NCBI RefSeq assembly: GCF_900116415.1
Contig: NZ_FPAP01000001.1
Span: forward strand, 992,001-1,056,000
DNA length: 64,000 bases
Reading direction: 5' to 3'
DNA from: Chryseobacterium formosense
Lineage (GTDB): Bacteria > Bacteroidota > Bacteroidia > Flavobacteriales > Weeksellaceae
Shown piece by piece: positions 17,448 through 25,643 of this stretch (its first letter is position 1; every line of letters starts with the position of its first letter). The notes beneath the pieces are model-generated. The model ran no database searches. It was not told the origin of the DNA and worked only from the letters and a program-made list of their open reading frames with translations. Both the position numbers and the translations under genes were made by a program.

Positions 17448-17824
17448 ATGACAGAAAACGAATTATCAAAGGTTGTCTTTGAGACAGGATTAAAAATACA
17501 TAAAAAACTTGGAGCAGGGTTATTTGAACATGTTTATGAAGAATGTATGTTTATGAATTGACAAAAGCTGGGCTCTTCGTTGAAAAACAAAAACTTCTTC
17601 CAATTATCTATGAAGAATTAAAAATTGAAAATGCTTTCAGATTAGACATGATTGTTGAGAACAAATTAATTTTAGAAATAAAAACAGTTGATTATATTAA
17701 TTCAACACATAAAGCCCAACTTTTAACTTATTTGAAAATGACAAATTGTAAATTAGGATTATTAATCAATTTTCAAAATGATCTTTTCAAAAATGGAGTT
17801 ACAAGAATTGTAAACTTTATATAA
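17448..17824 (+). pseudogene. GxxExxY protein gene, broken by a one-base frameshift
   Basis: Member of the GxxExxY family, related to PD-(D/E)XK nucleases by fold; function unproven. The frame from ATG 17448 reads MTENELSKVVFETGLKIH, then GLFEHVYEEC, and hits TGA at 17559-17561. The rest of the family sequence continues in the frame beginning at 17543: YELTKAGLFVEKQKLLP, RLDMIVENKLILEIKTV (putative D...ExK core), AQLLTYLK and LGLLINF. Loss of one base in the TTTAT stretch near 17550 explains the shift; restoring it would give about 125 residues, the usual length. It could also be a sequencing error or a low-level slippage site. It sits between copies B and C of its repeat. Confidence 0.85.
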
Positions 17825-17838
17825 ATAATCAGCATTAA

Positions 17839-17857
17839 AATTTGACAAAGTCAAATT
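17839..17857 (+). repeat. perfect hairpin after the GxxExxY gene
   Basis: AATTTGAC / GTCAAATT with a three-base loop, 14 bases after the GxxExxY stop and ending 1 base before repeat copy C. It could weakly terminate or mark the element boundary; there is no T run. Confidence 0.5.
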
Positions 17858-17858
17858 C

Positions 17859-17923
17859 CTTGCACCTTAAAAACAGTATGTTTGTAAAATAAACTTTGCG
17901 CCTTTGCGAAAAACCCAACAAAA
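17859..17923 (+). repeat. GxxExxY-associated repeat, copy C
   Basis: CTTGCACCTTAAAAAC block, variable middle, then CTTTGCGCCTTTGCG and AAAAACCCAACAAAA. It ends exactly at the ATG of the ATPase gene, so it supplies that gene's leader and ribosome-binding region. Confidence 0.8.
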
Positions 17924-18847
17924 ATGCACCTACAGATCAACCAAGCAAACATCGGCTACAACAAAACTTTAATTTCAAATGCAAACGCACATTTGAATTT
18001 AGGAGAAGTATGCTTACTGATTGGTAACAACGGTGTCGGGAAAACCACTTTAATTAAATCTATTTTACATCAGATTCCAATTTTAAGCGGAGAAATTTCT
18101 ATTAATCATAAAAAAGTGCAACATCTTTCCGTTAAAGAAATTGCTGCATATATTGCTGTTGTTTTTTCAAAGTCTATTATTCCACAGAATTATACGGTAG
18201 AAGATCTGATTTCGTTGGGAAAATATATTTATTATCCGTTTTATTTTGAACTTAAAAAAGAAGATAGAGAAGAAGTTTTACATATTATCGAAGAACTTGA
18301 TTTAGTTCAGTATAAAAATACTTTGCTTAAAAATCTTTCAGATGGAAACCTGCAAAAAGCCTTTATTGGAAGAGCTCTAACGCAGAACTCACCTATCATT
18401 ATTCTGGACGAACCCACAACCCATTTAGATGAAAAAAATAAAATTATTATTTTAAAAACGCTTCGAAAATTAGCACAGGAACAGAATAAGTTGATCCTAT
18501 TTTCATCTCACGATTGGCGTTTAGCTAAAGAGTTTGCTGATAAATTATGGTATGTAAAAGACAATCAATTATACTCCGGAATTGTAGAGGATATTTTGCT
18601 GCAACATGAAGAACTGACGAATGCGTCTTTGTTTCAAATTAATGAAAATTTTGTTGCTCCAAAAATTATTGCACCTGATTTTTATAAAGAAATGTTGTAC
18701 TCTTTACTTCAAAAAAACTTTCAAAAAGATCTTTCTTCCTTAAATTTTGAATTTCAAGATAAGTTTTGGTTAATTTCCAACGAATCTGTAAAAAAAGAAT
18801 GCGAATCCTTTGAAGAAATGGTTAATTTCGTGAAAACCATTTATTAA
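17924..18847 (+). CDS. ABC transporter ATP-binding protein (FecE/BtuD type)
   Basis: Nucleotide-binding subunit pairing with the FecCD-type permease at 16242. The 307-residue protein has Walker A IGNNGVGKTT (residues 33-42), Q-loop region with AVVFSKSIIPQNYTVEDLI, signature LSDGNLQK (a variant of LSGGQ), Walker B IIILDEPTTHLD and the switch His in FSSHD. About 80 extra residues follow the usual end of the domain (about 225-307) and have no recognised motif. The start is directly after repeat copy C, so its leader is repeat-derived. Confidence 0.92.
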   Translation: MHLQINQANIGYNKTLISNANAHLNLGEVCLLIGNNGVGKTTLIKSILHQIPILSGEISINHKKVQHLSVKEIAAYIAVVFSKSIIPQNYTVEDLISLGKYIYYPFYFELKKEDREEVLHIIEELDLVQYKNTLLKNLSDGNLQKAFIGRALTQNSPIIILDEPTTHLDEKNKIIILKTLRKLAQEQNKLILFSSHDWRLAKEFADKLWYVKDNQLYSGIVEDILLQHEELTNASLFQINENFVAPKIIAPDFYKEMLYSLLQKNFQKDLSSLNFEFQDKFWLISNESVKKECESFEEMVNFVKTIY

Positions 18848-18873
18848 TACTTGTTTTTCATTACAAACTTCAC

Positions 18874-18893
18874 ATACTATGCATGCATAGTAT
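18874..18893. promoter_or_regulatory. upstream palindromic operator (candidate MarR site 1)
   Basis: Perfect 20-base palindrome ATACTATGCATGCATAGTAT. The centre is 83 bases from that of the second copy, close to eight helical turns. It lies between the ATPase stop and the MarR gene. Confidence 0.6.
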
Positions 18894-18956
18894 TATGCAA
18901 ATCATATAATTTAATTATCTTATTATCAGTTTGTTAACGAATTTTAACGTTAATAA

Positions 18957-18976
18957 ATACTATGCATGCATAATAT
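18957..18976. promoter_or_regulatory. promoter-proximal palindromic operator (candidate MarR site 2)
   Basis: ATACTATGCATGCATAATAT, identical to site 1 except for one base in the right arm. It ends 4 bases before the TATATTTG minus-7 box, so a bound dimer would occlude the promoter. Confidence 0.65.
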
Positions 18977-18980
18977 TTGC

Positions 18981-18988
18981 TATATTTG
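18981..18988 (+). promoter_or_regulatory. minus-7 box of the beta-oxidation operon
   Basis: TATATTTG, full consensus, 25 bases before the MarR ATG. The usual TTG position falls inside operator site 2 and is not conserved. Confidence 0.5.
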
Positions 18989-19013
18989 AGTAAAACCATT
19001 TGAGCAAAATAAC

Positions 19014-19463
19014 ATGGATAACAATAAGGAAAAAACAGAAAATATTGATCTTATTCTGAAACAGACCTGGATTTCTGTACAAAAAATGTACTCAGATCTT
19101 GCTCAGGAATATGATTCTACTGCTGTACAGGCACTTACCCTTTTAAAAATTGATCCCAAAGAAGGCACAAGAAGTACAAATCTTGGCCCTAAAATGGCCA
19201 TTGAACCAACTTCTTTAACGAGAATTATTAAACTTCTGGAAGATAACGGTTATATCTATAAAGAAAAAACGACTACCGACAAACGTGAAGTGATTATTAA
19301 ATTGACCGATAAAGGTTTGAATTCCAGAAACATGTCTAAAGAAGTTGTTGTAAACTTCAACAAAAAAGTAATGGAGAAAATTACTCCCGAAAAATTAGAA
19401 ATTTTCAAAGAAGTAATGTCCGAAATCATGAAAATTTCAAACGATCTCAACAACAGAAAATAA
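19014..19463 (+). CDS. MarR-family transcriptional regulator of beta-oxidation operon
   Basis: Winged-helix dimeric regulator, 149 residues. It shows the MarR layout: N-terminal dimerisation helix (ILKQTWISVQKMY), DNA-recognition helix region (STNLGPKMAIEPTSLTRIIKLLEDNGYI), a wing with DKREVIIKLTDKG and a C-terminal dimer helix. It is the first gene of the run MarR-fadN-RAYT-thiolase-acyl-CoA dehydrogenase, 12 bases before fadN. The two palindromes upstream are the natural binding sites, so autorepression and control of beta-oxidation, perhaps released by an acyl-CoA or fatty acid, is inferred. Confidence 0.93.
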   Translation: MDNNKEKTENIDLILKQTWISVQKMYSDLAQEYDSTAVQALTLLKIDPKEGTRSTNLGPKMAIEPTSLTRIIKLLEDNGYIYKEKTTTDKREVIIKLTDKGLNSRNMSKEVVVNFNKKVMEKITPEKLEIFKEVMSEIMKISNDLNNRK

Positions 19464-19475
19464 AATAAATAAAAT

Positions 19476-21869
19476 ATGAACAGAAGAATCAAACACGTTA
19501 CAGTTCTTGGTTCAGGAATTATGGGGAGCGGTATTGCGGCTCACTTCGCTAATATTGGCGTAGAAGTTTCGCTTTTAGATATCGTCCCTTTTGATTTAAC
19601 TGAAGCAGAACAGAAAAAAGGTTTGACCAAAGATGACAAAGCGGTAAGAAACAGAATCGCTTCCGAAAACTTTGAAAAACTGAAAAAAGCAAGCCCGGCT
19701 CTACTCTATTCTCCTAAATTCGCAGATAGAATTAAAGTTGGAAATTTTGATGATGATTTACCAAAAATAAAAAACACAGACTGGATTATTGAAGTGGTAG
19801 TTGAAAAACTAGACATCAAAAAATCAGTTTACGAAAAAATCGAACAGTTCAGAAAGCCGGGAACTTTAGTTTCTTCAAACACTTCCGGTATTCCAATTAA
19901 CATGTTGGTGGAAGGAAGAAGCGATGATTTCAAACATTATTTTGCAGGAACGCACTTTTTTAATCCTGTAAGATATCTTCCTCTTTTAGAAATTATTCCT
20001 ACAAACGATACAAATTCGGAAATTATTGATTTCTACATGAATTATGGAGCAAAATTCTTAGGTAAAACAACCGTTTTAGCTAAAGATACTCCTGCGTTTA
20101 TTGCGAACAGAATCGGGGTTTTCTCAATGATGGATTTGCTTCATAACGTTCAAAAATTAGGTTTAACCGTTTCTGAAGTTGATAAATTGACAGGTCCTGT
20201 TATTGGTCGTCCAAAATCTGCTACGTTCAGAACAGCTGATGTTGTTGGTCTAGATACGTTGGTAATGGTTGCAAATGGAGTCCGTAACAGTGGTGTTGAA
20301 GCGAATAATTTCAATGATGTTTTTGCACTTCCTGAGTACATCCAGAAAATGGTTGATAATAAATGGTTAGGTTCAAAAACAGAACAAGGTTTCTACAAAA
20401 AAGTGAAAAATGCAGAAGGAAAATCTGAAATTCACGGATTAAATCTTGATACTTTAGAATACGAACTTCAAGGAAAATCTTCTTTCCCGACATTAGAATT
20501 AACTAAAAATATTGATAAGCCAATTGACAGATTTAAAGTATTAATTGGTGGAAAAGATAAAGCCGGAGAACTTTACAGAAAATCTTTAGGGGCGTTATTT
20601 GCTTATGTTTCGCATAAAGTTCCAGAAATTTCTGATGAAGTTTATAAGATTGATGATGCGATGAGAGCAGGTTTCGGATGGGAAAACGGTCCGTTTGAAA
20701 TCTGGGATGCCGTTGGTGTTCAAAAAGGTATTGAATTGGCTAAAGATGCGGGTTATGAAGTTTCAGACTGGGTTAAAAATGTAGAGACTTTCTATAAAGT
20801 AAATGATGAAGGACAAAGTATTTATGTTGATAAAAACTCAGGAGAATACAACAAAATTCCGGGTCAGGAAGCTTTTATTATTTTAGATAATATCAGAAAA
20901 AACAAAACGCTTTGGAGTAATTCCGGTGCATCGATTGAAGATCTTGGCGACGGAATTATCAACTTCGAAATCCGTTCTAAAATGAATTCTCTTGGAGGAG
21001 AAGTTCTGGATGGATTGAACAGAGCGATCGATTTAGCTGAAAAAGAATATGACGGTTTAGTTATCGGAAATCAAGGGACAAATTTCTCTGTTGGAGCGAA
21101 TTTAGCGATGATTTTAATGATGGCTATCGAACAGGATTGGGATGATTTGAATATGGCAATCGCTTATTTCCAAAAATCGATGATGCGAGTGCGTTACTCT
21201 TCTATTCCTGTGGTGGTTGCTCCTCACGGAATGACGCTTGGCGGTGGTTGTGAAATGACCATGCATGCTGACAGAGTGGTTGCAGCAGCAGAAACTTATA
21301 TCGGATTGGTTGAAACCGGAGTGGGTGTAATTCCCGGCGGTGGCGGAACGAAAGAATTGACATTGAGAACCTCAAGAGAATTCCACAGTGATGATGTTAA
21401 AAACAACAGACTTCGTGAAGCTTTCATGAATATCGCGATGGGTAAAGTAGCAACTTCTGCTTATGAAGCCTACGATATGGGAATTCTTGAAAAAGGAAAA
21501 GATATCGTTGCTGTTGATAAAAGAACACAGATTAAAACAGCAAAAATGCTGGCAATAAGTTTAGCAGAACACGGATACACTCAACCTATCGAACAAAAAG
21601 TAAAAGTTTTGGGTAAAGATGCATTGGGAATGTTCTACGTTGGAACTGACCAGATGTTGACCGGAAACTTCATCTCTGCACACGACAAAAAAATTGCAGA
21701 TAAGTTAGCCAACGTTATGGTTGGAGGAAACCTTTCTGAACCGACTGTCGTTACTGAACAGTATTTATTGAATCTTGAAAGAGAAACATTCTTGCAGCTT
21801 TGTGGCGAAAGAAAAACGTTGGAGAGAATTCAGTATATGTTACAGAATGGTAAACCTTTGAGAAATTAA
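19476..21869 (+). CDS. 3-hydroxyacyl-CoA dehydrogenase / enoyl-CoA hydratase, FadN type
   Basis: Bifunctional enzyme for two steps of fatty-acid beta-oxidation. In its 797 residues the dehydrogenase comes first (NAD loop GSGIMGSGIAAHFANIG near residues 12-28, SSNTSGIPI, GTHFFNPV) and the hydratase second (about 480-720). This is the reverse of E. coli FadB and matches the Bacillus FadN order. Hydratase motifs include NFSVGANLAMI, GGGCEMTMHADRV near 589-601 with one catalytic Glu, and GLVETGVGVIPGGGGT with the second. It precedes a REP/RAYT insertion and then the thiolase gene. Confidence 0.95.
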   Translation: MNRRIKHVTVLGSGIMGSGIAAHFANIGVEVSLLDIVPFDLTEAEQKKGLTKDDKAVRNRIASENFEKLKKASPALLYSPKFADRIKVGNFDDDLPKIKNTDWIIEVVVEKLDIKKSVYEKIEQFRKPGTLVSSNTSGIPINMLVEGRSDDFKHYFAGTHFFNPVRYLPLLEIIPTNDTNSEIIDFYMNYGAKFLGKTTVLAKDTPAFIANRIGVFSMMDLLHNVQKLGLTVSEVDKLTGPVIGRPKSATFRTADVVGLDTLVMVANGVRNSGVEANNFNDVFALPEYIQKMVDNKWLGSKTEQGFYKKVKNAEGKSEIHGLNLDTLEYELQGKSSFPTLELTKNIDKPIDRFKVLIGGKDKAGELYRKSLGALFAYVSHKVPEISDEVYKIDDAMRAGFGWENGPFEIWDAVGVQKGIELAKDAGYEVSDWVKNVETFYKVNDEGQSIYVDKNSGEYNKIPGQEAFIILDNIRKNKTLWSNSGASIEDLGDGIINFEIRSKMNSLGGEVLDGLNRAIDLAEKEYDGLVIGNQGTNFSVGANLAMILMMAIEQDWDDLNMAIAYFQKSMMRVRYSSIPVVVAPHGMTLGGGCEMTMHADRVVAAAETYIGLVETGVGVIPGGGGTKELTLRTSREFHSDDVKNNRLREAFMNIAMGKVATSAYEAYDMGILEKGKDIVAVDKRTQIKTAKMLAISLAEHGYTQPIEQKVKVLGKDALGMFYVGTDQMLTGNFISAHDKKIADKLANVMVGGNLSEPTVVTEQYLLNLERETFLQLCGERKTLERIQYMLQNGKPLRN

Positions 21870-21871
21870 TA

Positions 21872-21897
21872 GGGAGCTCCGTAGGAGCGAACTGTTA
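21872..21897 (+). repeat. REP-like hairpin 1 (GCTCC-GTA-GGAGC type)
   Basis: Stem GCTCC / GGAGC around loop GTA, followed by the tail GAACTGTTA. It starts 2 bases after the fadN stop. Its reverse complement recurs downstream of the transposase at 22416-22440 with one difference. Confidence 0.8.
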
Positions 21898-21922
21898 ATA
21901 GCAGAATAATTTTAGAATGCAT

Positions 21923-21947
21923 TGAGCCTCGTAGAGGCGACCTGTTA
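21923..21947 (+). repeat. REP-like hairpin 2 (GCCTC-GTA-GAGGC type)
   Basis: Stem GCCTC / GAGGC around the same GTA loop, then tail GACCTGTTA. The stem differs from hairpin 1 by paired, compensating changes. It sits 7 bases before the transposase ATG. Confidence 0.8.
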
Positions 21948-21953
21948 GTTTTT

Positions 21954-22418
21954 ATGGCAAACACATACACACAGATTTATATTCAAATTGTTTTCGCCGT
22001 TAAAGGAAAACAAAACCTGATTTCAAAAGAAAACAGAGAGGAATTACATAAATTTATTACAGGTATTGTTTCCAATAGAAATCAAAAATTATTTGCAGTT
22101 TTTGCAATGCCGGATCACGTTCATATTCTTATGAGTATGAGTCCAACCATTTCGATTTCAGACTTAGTAAGAGATATTAAAGCGGGTTCGTCAAAATTCA
22201 TTAATGAAAAAGGATGGACAAACGCAAAATTCAACTGGCAGGAAGGATACGGAGCTTTCTCCTATTCCAAAAGCAGTGTAGATTCTGTTGTTAAATATAT
22301 TTCAAACCAAGAAGAACATCATAAAAAGAAAACATTTAAAGAAGAATATTTGGATTTTATGAAAAAATTTGAGATTGAATATGATCCAAAATATGTATTT
22401 GAATGGATTGAAAATTAA
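21954..22418 (+). CDS. REP-associated tyrosine transposase (IS200-like, RAYT)
   Basis: Single-strand DNA Y1 transposase of the IS200/RAYT superfamily, 154 residues. It shows the HUH metal motif MPDHVHILM with His55 and His57, and the downstream WQEGYGAFSYS and VVKYISNQEEHH, where Tyr115 is the likely catalytic tyrosine. All core motifs are intact, so it may be active. It lies between fadN and the thiolase gene in the same direction and is bracketed by two REP-like hairpins on each side in inverted orientation. The downstream copy overlaps its stop codon. RAYTs are thought to mobilise REP sequences rather than themselves. Confidence 0.92.
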   Translation: MANTYTQIYIQIVFAVKGKQNLISKENREELHKFITGIVSNRNQKLFAVFAMPDHVHILMSMSPTISISDLVRDIKAGSSKFINEKGWTNAKFNWQEGYGAFSYSKSSVDSVVKYISNQEEHHKKKTFKEEYLDFMKKFEIEYDPKYVFEWIEN

Positions 22419-22442
22419 CAGGTCGCTCCTACGGAGCTCCAT
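22416..22442 (-). repeat. REP-like hairpin 3 (inverted partner of hairpin 1)
   Basis: Reverse complement reads GGAGCTCCGTAGGAGCGACC plus TGTTA, matching hairpin 1 except for one base in the tail. It includes the transposase stop codon TAA. Confidence 0.8.
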
Positions 22443-22469
22443 AAAGCAAAGCAAAAACAAATAGCTATG

Positions 22470-22492
22470 AACAGTTTTACCTCTACGAGGCA
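22470..22492 (-). repeat. REP-like hairpin 4 (inverted, degenerate partner of hairpin 2)
   Basis: Reverse complement has GCCTCGTAGAGG with tail AAACTGTT. Loop GTA is kept, and the stem matches hairpin 2 apart from the last pair. It lies 38 bases before the thiolase ATG. Confidence 0.65.
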
Positions 22493-22529
22493 AAAACTCT
22501 CAGAAAATAATATTAATCAATAAAAAAAT

Positions 22530-23708
22530 ATGAAAACAGCATATATAGTAAAGGGGTTCAGAACTGCCGTTGGAAAAGCTCCAAAAGGAAGTTTAAGATT
22601 CACGAGACCCGATGTAATGGCGGCAACTGTAATTGAAAAATTAATGGCTGAACTTCCGCAATTAGACAAAAACAGAATCGATGACCTTATCGTAGGAAAT
22701 GCAATGCCGGAAGCTGAACAAGGCTTGAACGTTGCCCGTTTGATCTCTTTAATGGGATTGAATACAGACAAGGTTCCCGGAGTTACGGTGAATAGATATT
22801 GTGCATCAGGAAGTGAAGCGATTGCGATTGCGTCTGCAAAAATTCAGGCAGGAATGGCTGATTGTATCATTGCAGGAGGTACAGAATCAATGTCTTACAT
22901 TCCTATGGGTGGTTACAAGCCGGTTCCAGAAACTGAAATTGCAAAAACAAACCCTGATTATTATTGGGGAATGGGCTACACTGCTGAAGAAGTTGCAAAA
23001 CAATACAATATCACAAGAGAAGAACAGGATCAGTTCGCTTTTGAATCTCATATGAAAGCTTTAAAAGCTAATGCAGAAGGCAAATTTGCCAATCAGATTG
23101 TTCCGCTTCCTGTTGAATATAATTTCCTGGATGAAAACCAGAAAGTGCAGACTAAAAAGTTTGATTTTTCAGTGGATGAAGGTCCGAGAGCAGATACTTC
23201 TTTACAGGGTTTGGCTAAATTAAGACCAGTTTTCGCCAACGGAGGAAGCGTAACTGCCGGAAACTCTTCTCAAATGAGTGACGGAGCAGCTTTTGTGATG
23301 GTGATGAGCGAAGAAATGGTCAAAGAATTAGGATTAGAACCTGAAGCAAGATTAGTAGCTTATGCAGCTGCCGGACTTGAGCCAAGAATCATGGGAATGG
23401 GACCAATTTACGCTATTCCAAAGGCTTTAAAACAGGCAGGATTAGAACTTAAGGATATTGAATTAATTGAATTAAACGAAGCATTCGCCTCTCAATCTGT
23501 TGCCATCAAAAAAGAATTAGGGTTAAATCCTGATATTTTGAACGTAAACGGCGGTGCCATCGCTCTTGGTCACCCTCTTGGATGTACAGGAACAAAATTA
23601 ACGGTTCAACTTCTTGACGAAATGAGAAAACGCGGAAACAAATATGGAATGGTTTCAATGTGCGTAGGAACAGGTCAAGGCGCAGCTTCAATCTTTGAAT
23701 TATTATAA
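22530..23708 (+). CDS. fadA: acetyl-CoA C-acyltransferase (thiolase)
   Basis: Cleaves 3-ketoacyl-CoA to acetyl-CoA and a shortened acyl-CoA. The 392-residue protein has the thiolase residues: nucleophile Cys91 in NRYCASG, His348 in GHPLGCTG and acid/base Cys378 in MCVGTGQGAA, plus NEAFASQ. Length and sequence fit the degradative thiolase group. It follows the REP/RAYT insertion and is 17 bases before the acyl-CoA dehydrogenase gene, completing a compact beta-oxidation set with fadN. Confidence 0.95.
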   Translation: MKTAYIVKGFRTAVGKAPKGSLRFTRPDVMAATVIEKLMAELPQLDKNRIDDLIVGNAMPEAEQGLNVARLISLMGLNTDKVPGVTVNRYCASGSEAIAIASAKIQAGMADCIIAGGTESMSYIPMGGYKPVPETEIAKTNPDYYWGMGYTAEEVAKQYNITREEQDQFAFESHMKALKANAEGKFANQIVPLPVEYNFLDENQKVQTKKFDFSVDEGPRADTSLQGLAKLRPVFANGGSVTAGNSSQMSDGAAFVMVMSEEMVKELGLEPEARLVAYAAAGLEPRIMGMGPIYAIPKALKQAGLELKDIELIELNEAFASQSVAIKKELGLNPDILNVNGGAIALGHPLGCTGTKLTVQLLDEMRKRGNKYGMVSMCVGTGQGAASIFELL

Positions 23709-23725
23709 TTAAAAAAACAAAAACA

Positions 23726-25516
23726 ATGAGTGATACACTTAATAAAACATTAAAAGGCGGTGAATTTTTAATTAAAGAAATTCCAGCTAATGAAATATTT
23801 TCTTTGGAAGAACTTTCTGAAGAGCAAAAAATGCTTCGTGATTCTGCGAAAGAATTCATTGATAGAGAAGTTGTTCCGCAACACGATCGTTTTGAGAAAA
23901 AAGACTATGCATTGACAGAAGAAACAATGCGTAAATTAGGAGAAATGGGATTATTAGGAATTACCGTTCCTGAAGAATATGGCGGTCTTGGAATGGGATT
24001 CGTTAGTACGATGTTGGCTTGCGATTACGTTTCGGGTGGAAACGGTTCATTAGCAACAGCTTACGGAGCACACACCGGAATCGGAACGCTTCCAACGCTA
24101 CTTTACGGAAGTGAAGAATTGAAAAAGAAATATCTTCCGGATTTAGCTACAGGAACAAAATTCGGAGCGTATTGTTTGACAGAACCGGATGCTGGTTCGG
24201 ACGCCAATTCAGGGAAAACAAGAGCAAAATTGTCTGAAGACGGAAAACATTACATCATCAACGGGCAAAAAATGTGGATTTCCAATGCTGGTTTTGCGGA
24301 TACGTTCACTTTGTTCGCTAAAATTGATGATGATAAAAACATCACTGGTTTTGTAATCAACCGCTCAGAACTGGAAGATCCAAACAGTTTGACTTTTGGT
24401 GAGGAAGAACATAAATTAGGAATCCGTTCCTCTTCTACTCGTCAGGTTTTCTTCAATGATATGAAGGTTCCTGTAGAGAATATGCTGGGTGAAAGAAATA
24501 ACGGTTTCAAGATCGCTTTGAATGCTTTGAATGTTGGTAGAATTAAATTAGCTGCTGCAAACCTTGACGGACAAAGAAGAATTTTGAACCACTCTATTCA
24601 ATATTCAAATGAGAGAAAACAGTTTGGTGTCTCTATTTCAACTTTCGGAGCAATCAGAAAGAAAATTGCAGAAATGTCAACGGGAGTTTTCGTAAGTGAA
24701 GCGGGATCTTACCGTTTAGCAAAAAATGTTGAGGATAAAATTGCAGAATTGATTGCAGGAGGAATGGATCATCAACAAGCTGAATTAAAAGGTGTTGAAG
24801 AATTTGCAGTGGAAGCTTCCATTCTTAAAGTTTTCGTATCTGATCTTACTCAAAATACAGCAGACGAAGGAATCCAGATCTATGGAGGAATGGGATTCTC
24901 AGAAGATACTCCAATGGAATCTGCATGGAGAGATGCCAGAATCGGTAGAATTTATGAAGGAACCAACGAAATCAACAGATTGTTGGCTGTCGGAATGTTG
25001 ATTAAGAGAGCAATGAAAGGAGAATTGGATTTATTATCTCCGGCAATGGCGATCAGTAAAGAATTGATGGGAATCCCATCTTTCGAAGTTCCTGATTATT
25101 CTGCATTCATGAGTGAAGAAAAAGCAATCATCGCTAATCTTAAGAAAGTATTCTTAATGGTTTCCGGAGCTGCTCTTCAAAAATATATGATGGATATTGA
25201 AAAACAACAACATTTATTATTAAATGCATCTGAAATTCTTAACCAGATTTACATGGCAGAATCGACAATCTTAAGAGCTGAAAAACACTTCTCGGCTGAT
25301 TCTGTGGAAGCTGCAATGGCTCAGTTAAACCTTTATAAAGCTGTTGAAAAAATTATAGTTGCAGCAAAAGAAGGAATCATTTCTTTTGCGGAAGGTGACG
25401 AACAGAGAATGATGCTTTCAGGATTAAGAAGATTTACAAAATATACAAATCATCCAAATGTAGTGGCTTTAACTGAAAAAGTGGCTGCTCATTATATTGG
25501 AAAAGGGGCTTATTAG
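23726..25516 (+). CDS. acyl-CoA dehydrogenase, long form
   Basis: FAD enzyme for the first beta-oxidation step. The 596-residue protein has the usual acyl-CoA dehydrogenase fold to about residue 410: YCLTEPDAGSDANSG, MWISNAGFADTFTLFAKI, QFGVSISTFGAIRKKIAEM, QIYGGMGFSEDTPME and RIYEGTNEINR. A C-terminal extension of about 170 residues follows, as in VLCAD/ACAD9-like forms. Catalytic Glu is expected in the GTNEINR neighbourhood or in helix G, and is not assigned here. It is the last gene of the operon and is followed by a strong terminator. Confidence 0.95.
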   Translation: MSDTLNKTLKGGEFLIKEIPANEIFSLEELSEEQKMLRDSAKEFIDREVVPQHDRFEKKDYALTEETMRKLGEMGLLGITVPEEYGGLGMGFVSTMLACDYVSGGNGSLATAYGAHTGIGTLPTLLYGSEELKKKYLPDLATGTKFGAYCLTEPDAGSDANSGKTRAKLSEDGKHYIINGQKMWISNAGFADTFTLFAKIDDDKNITGFVINRSELEDPNSLTFGEEEHKLGIRSSSTRQVFFNDMKVPVENMLGERNNGFKIALNALNVGRIKLAAANLDGQRRILNHSIQYSNERKQFGVSISTFGAIRKKIAEMSTGVFVSEAGSYRLAKNVEDKIAELIAGGMDHQQAELKGVEEFAVEASILKVFVSDLTQNTADEGIQIYGGMGFSEDTPMESAWRDARIGRIYEGTNEINRLLAVGMLIKRAMKGELDLLSPAMAISKELMGIPSFEVPDYSAFMSEEKAIIANLKKVFLMVSGAALQKYMMDIEKQQHLLLNASEILNQIYMAESTILRAEKHFSADSVEAAMAQLNLYKAVEKIIVAAKEGIISFAEGDEQRMMLSGLRRFTKYTNHPNVVALTEKVAAHYIGKGAY

Positions 25517-25540
25517 TCTTTTATATATAAATTTGATTTT

Positions 25541-25569
25541 AAAGCGTCTCATTTTGAGACGTTTTTTAT
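25541..25569 (+). terminator. terminator of beta-oxidation operon
   Basis: Stem CGTCTC / GAGACG with loop ATTTT followed by a run of six Ts, about 28 bases after the acyl-CoA dehydrogenase stop. Confidence 0.88.
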
Positions 25570-25643
25570 TTTAATACAAAGAAATTTAATTTAAAGTGTA
25601 ATAAAAACTCATTTTGAATTGTCTTATAATAATCAGATAATAA

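Noticed and set aside
20150..20341. Minus-strand open frames inside fadN and other long genes
   Set aside because: They are codon-bias shadows of strongly supported genes on the other strand.
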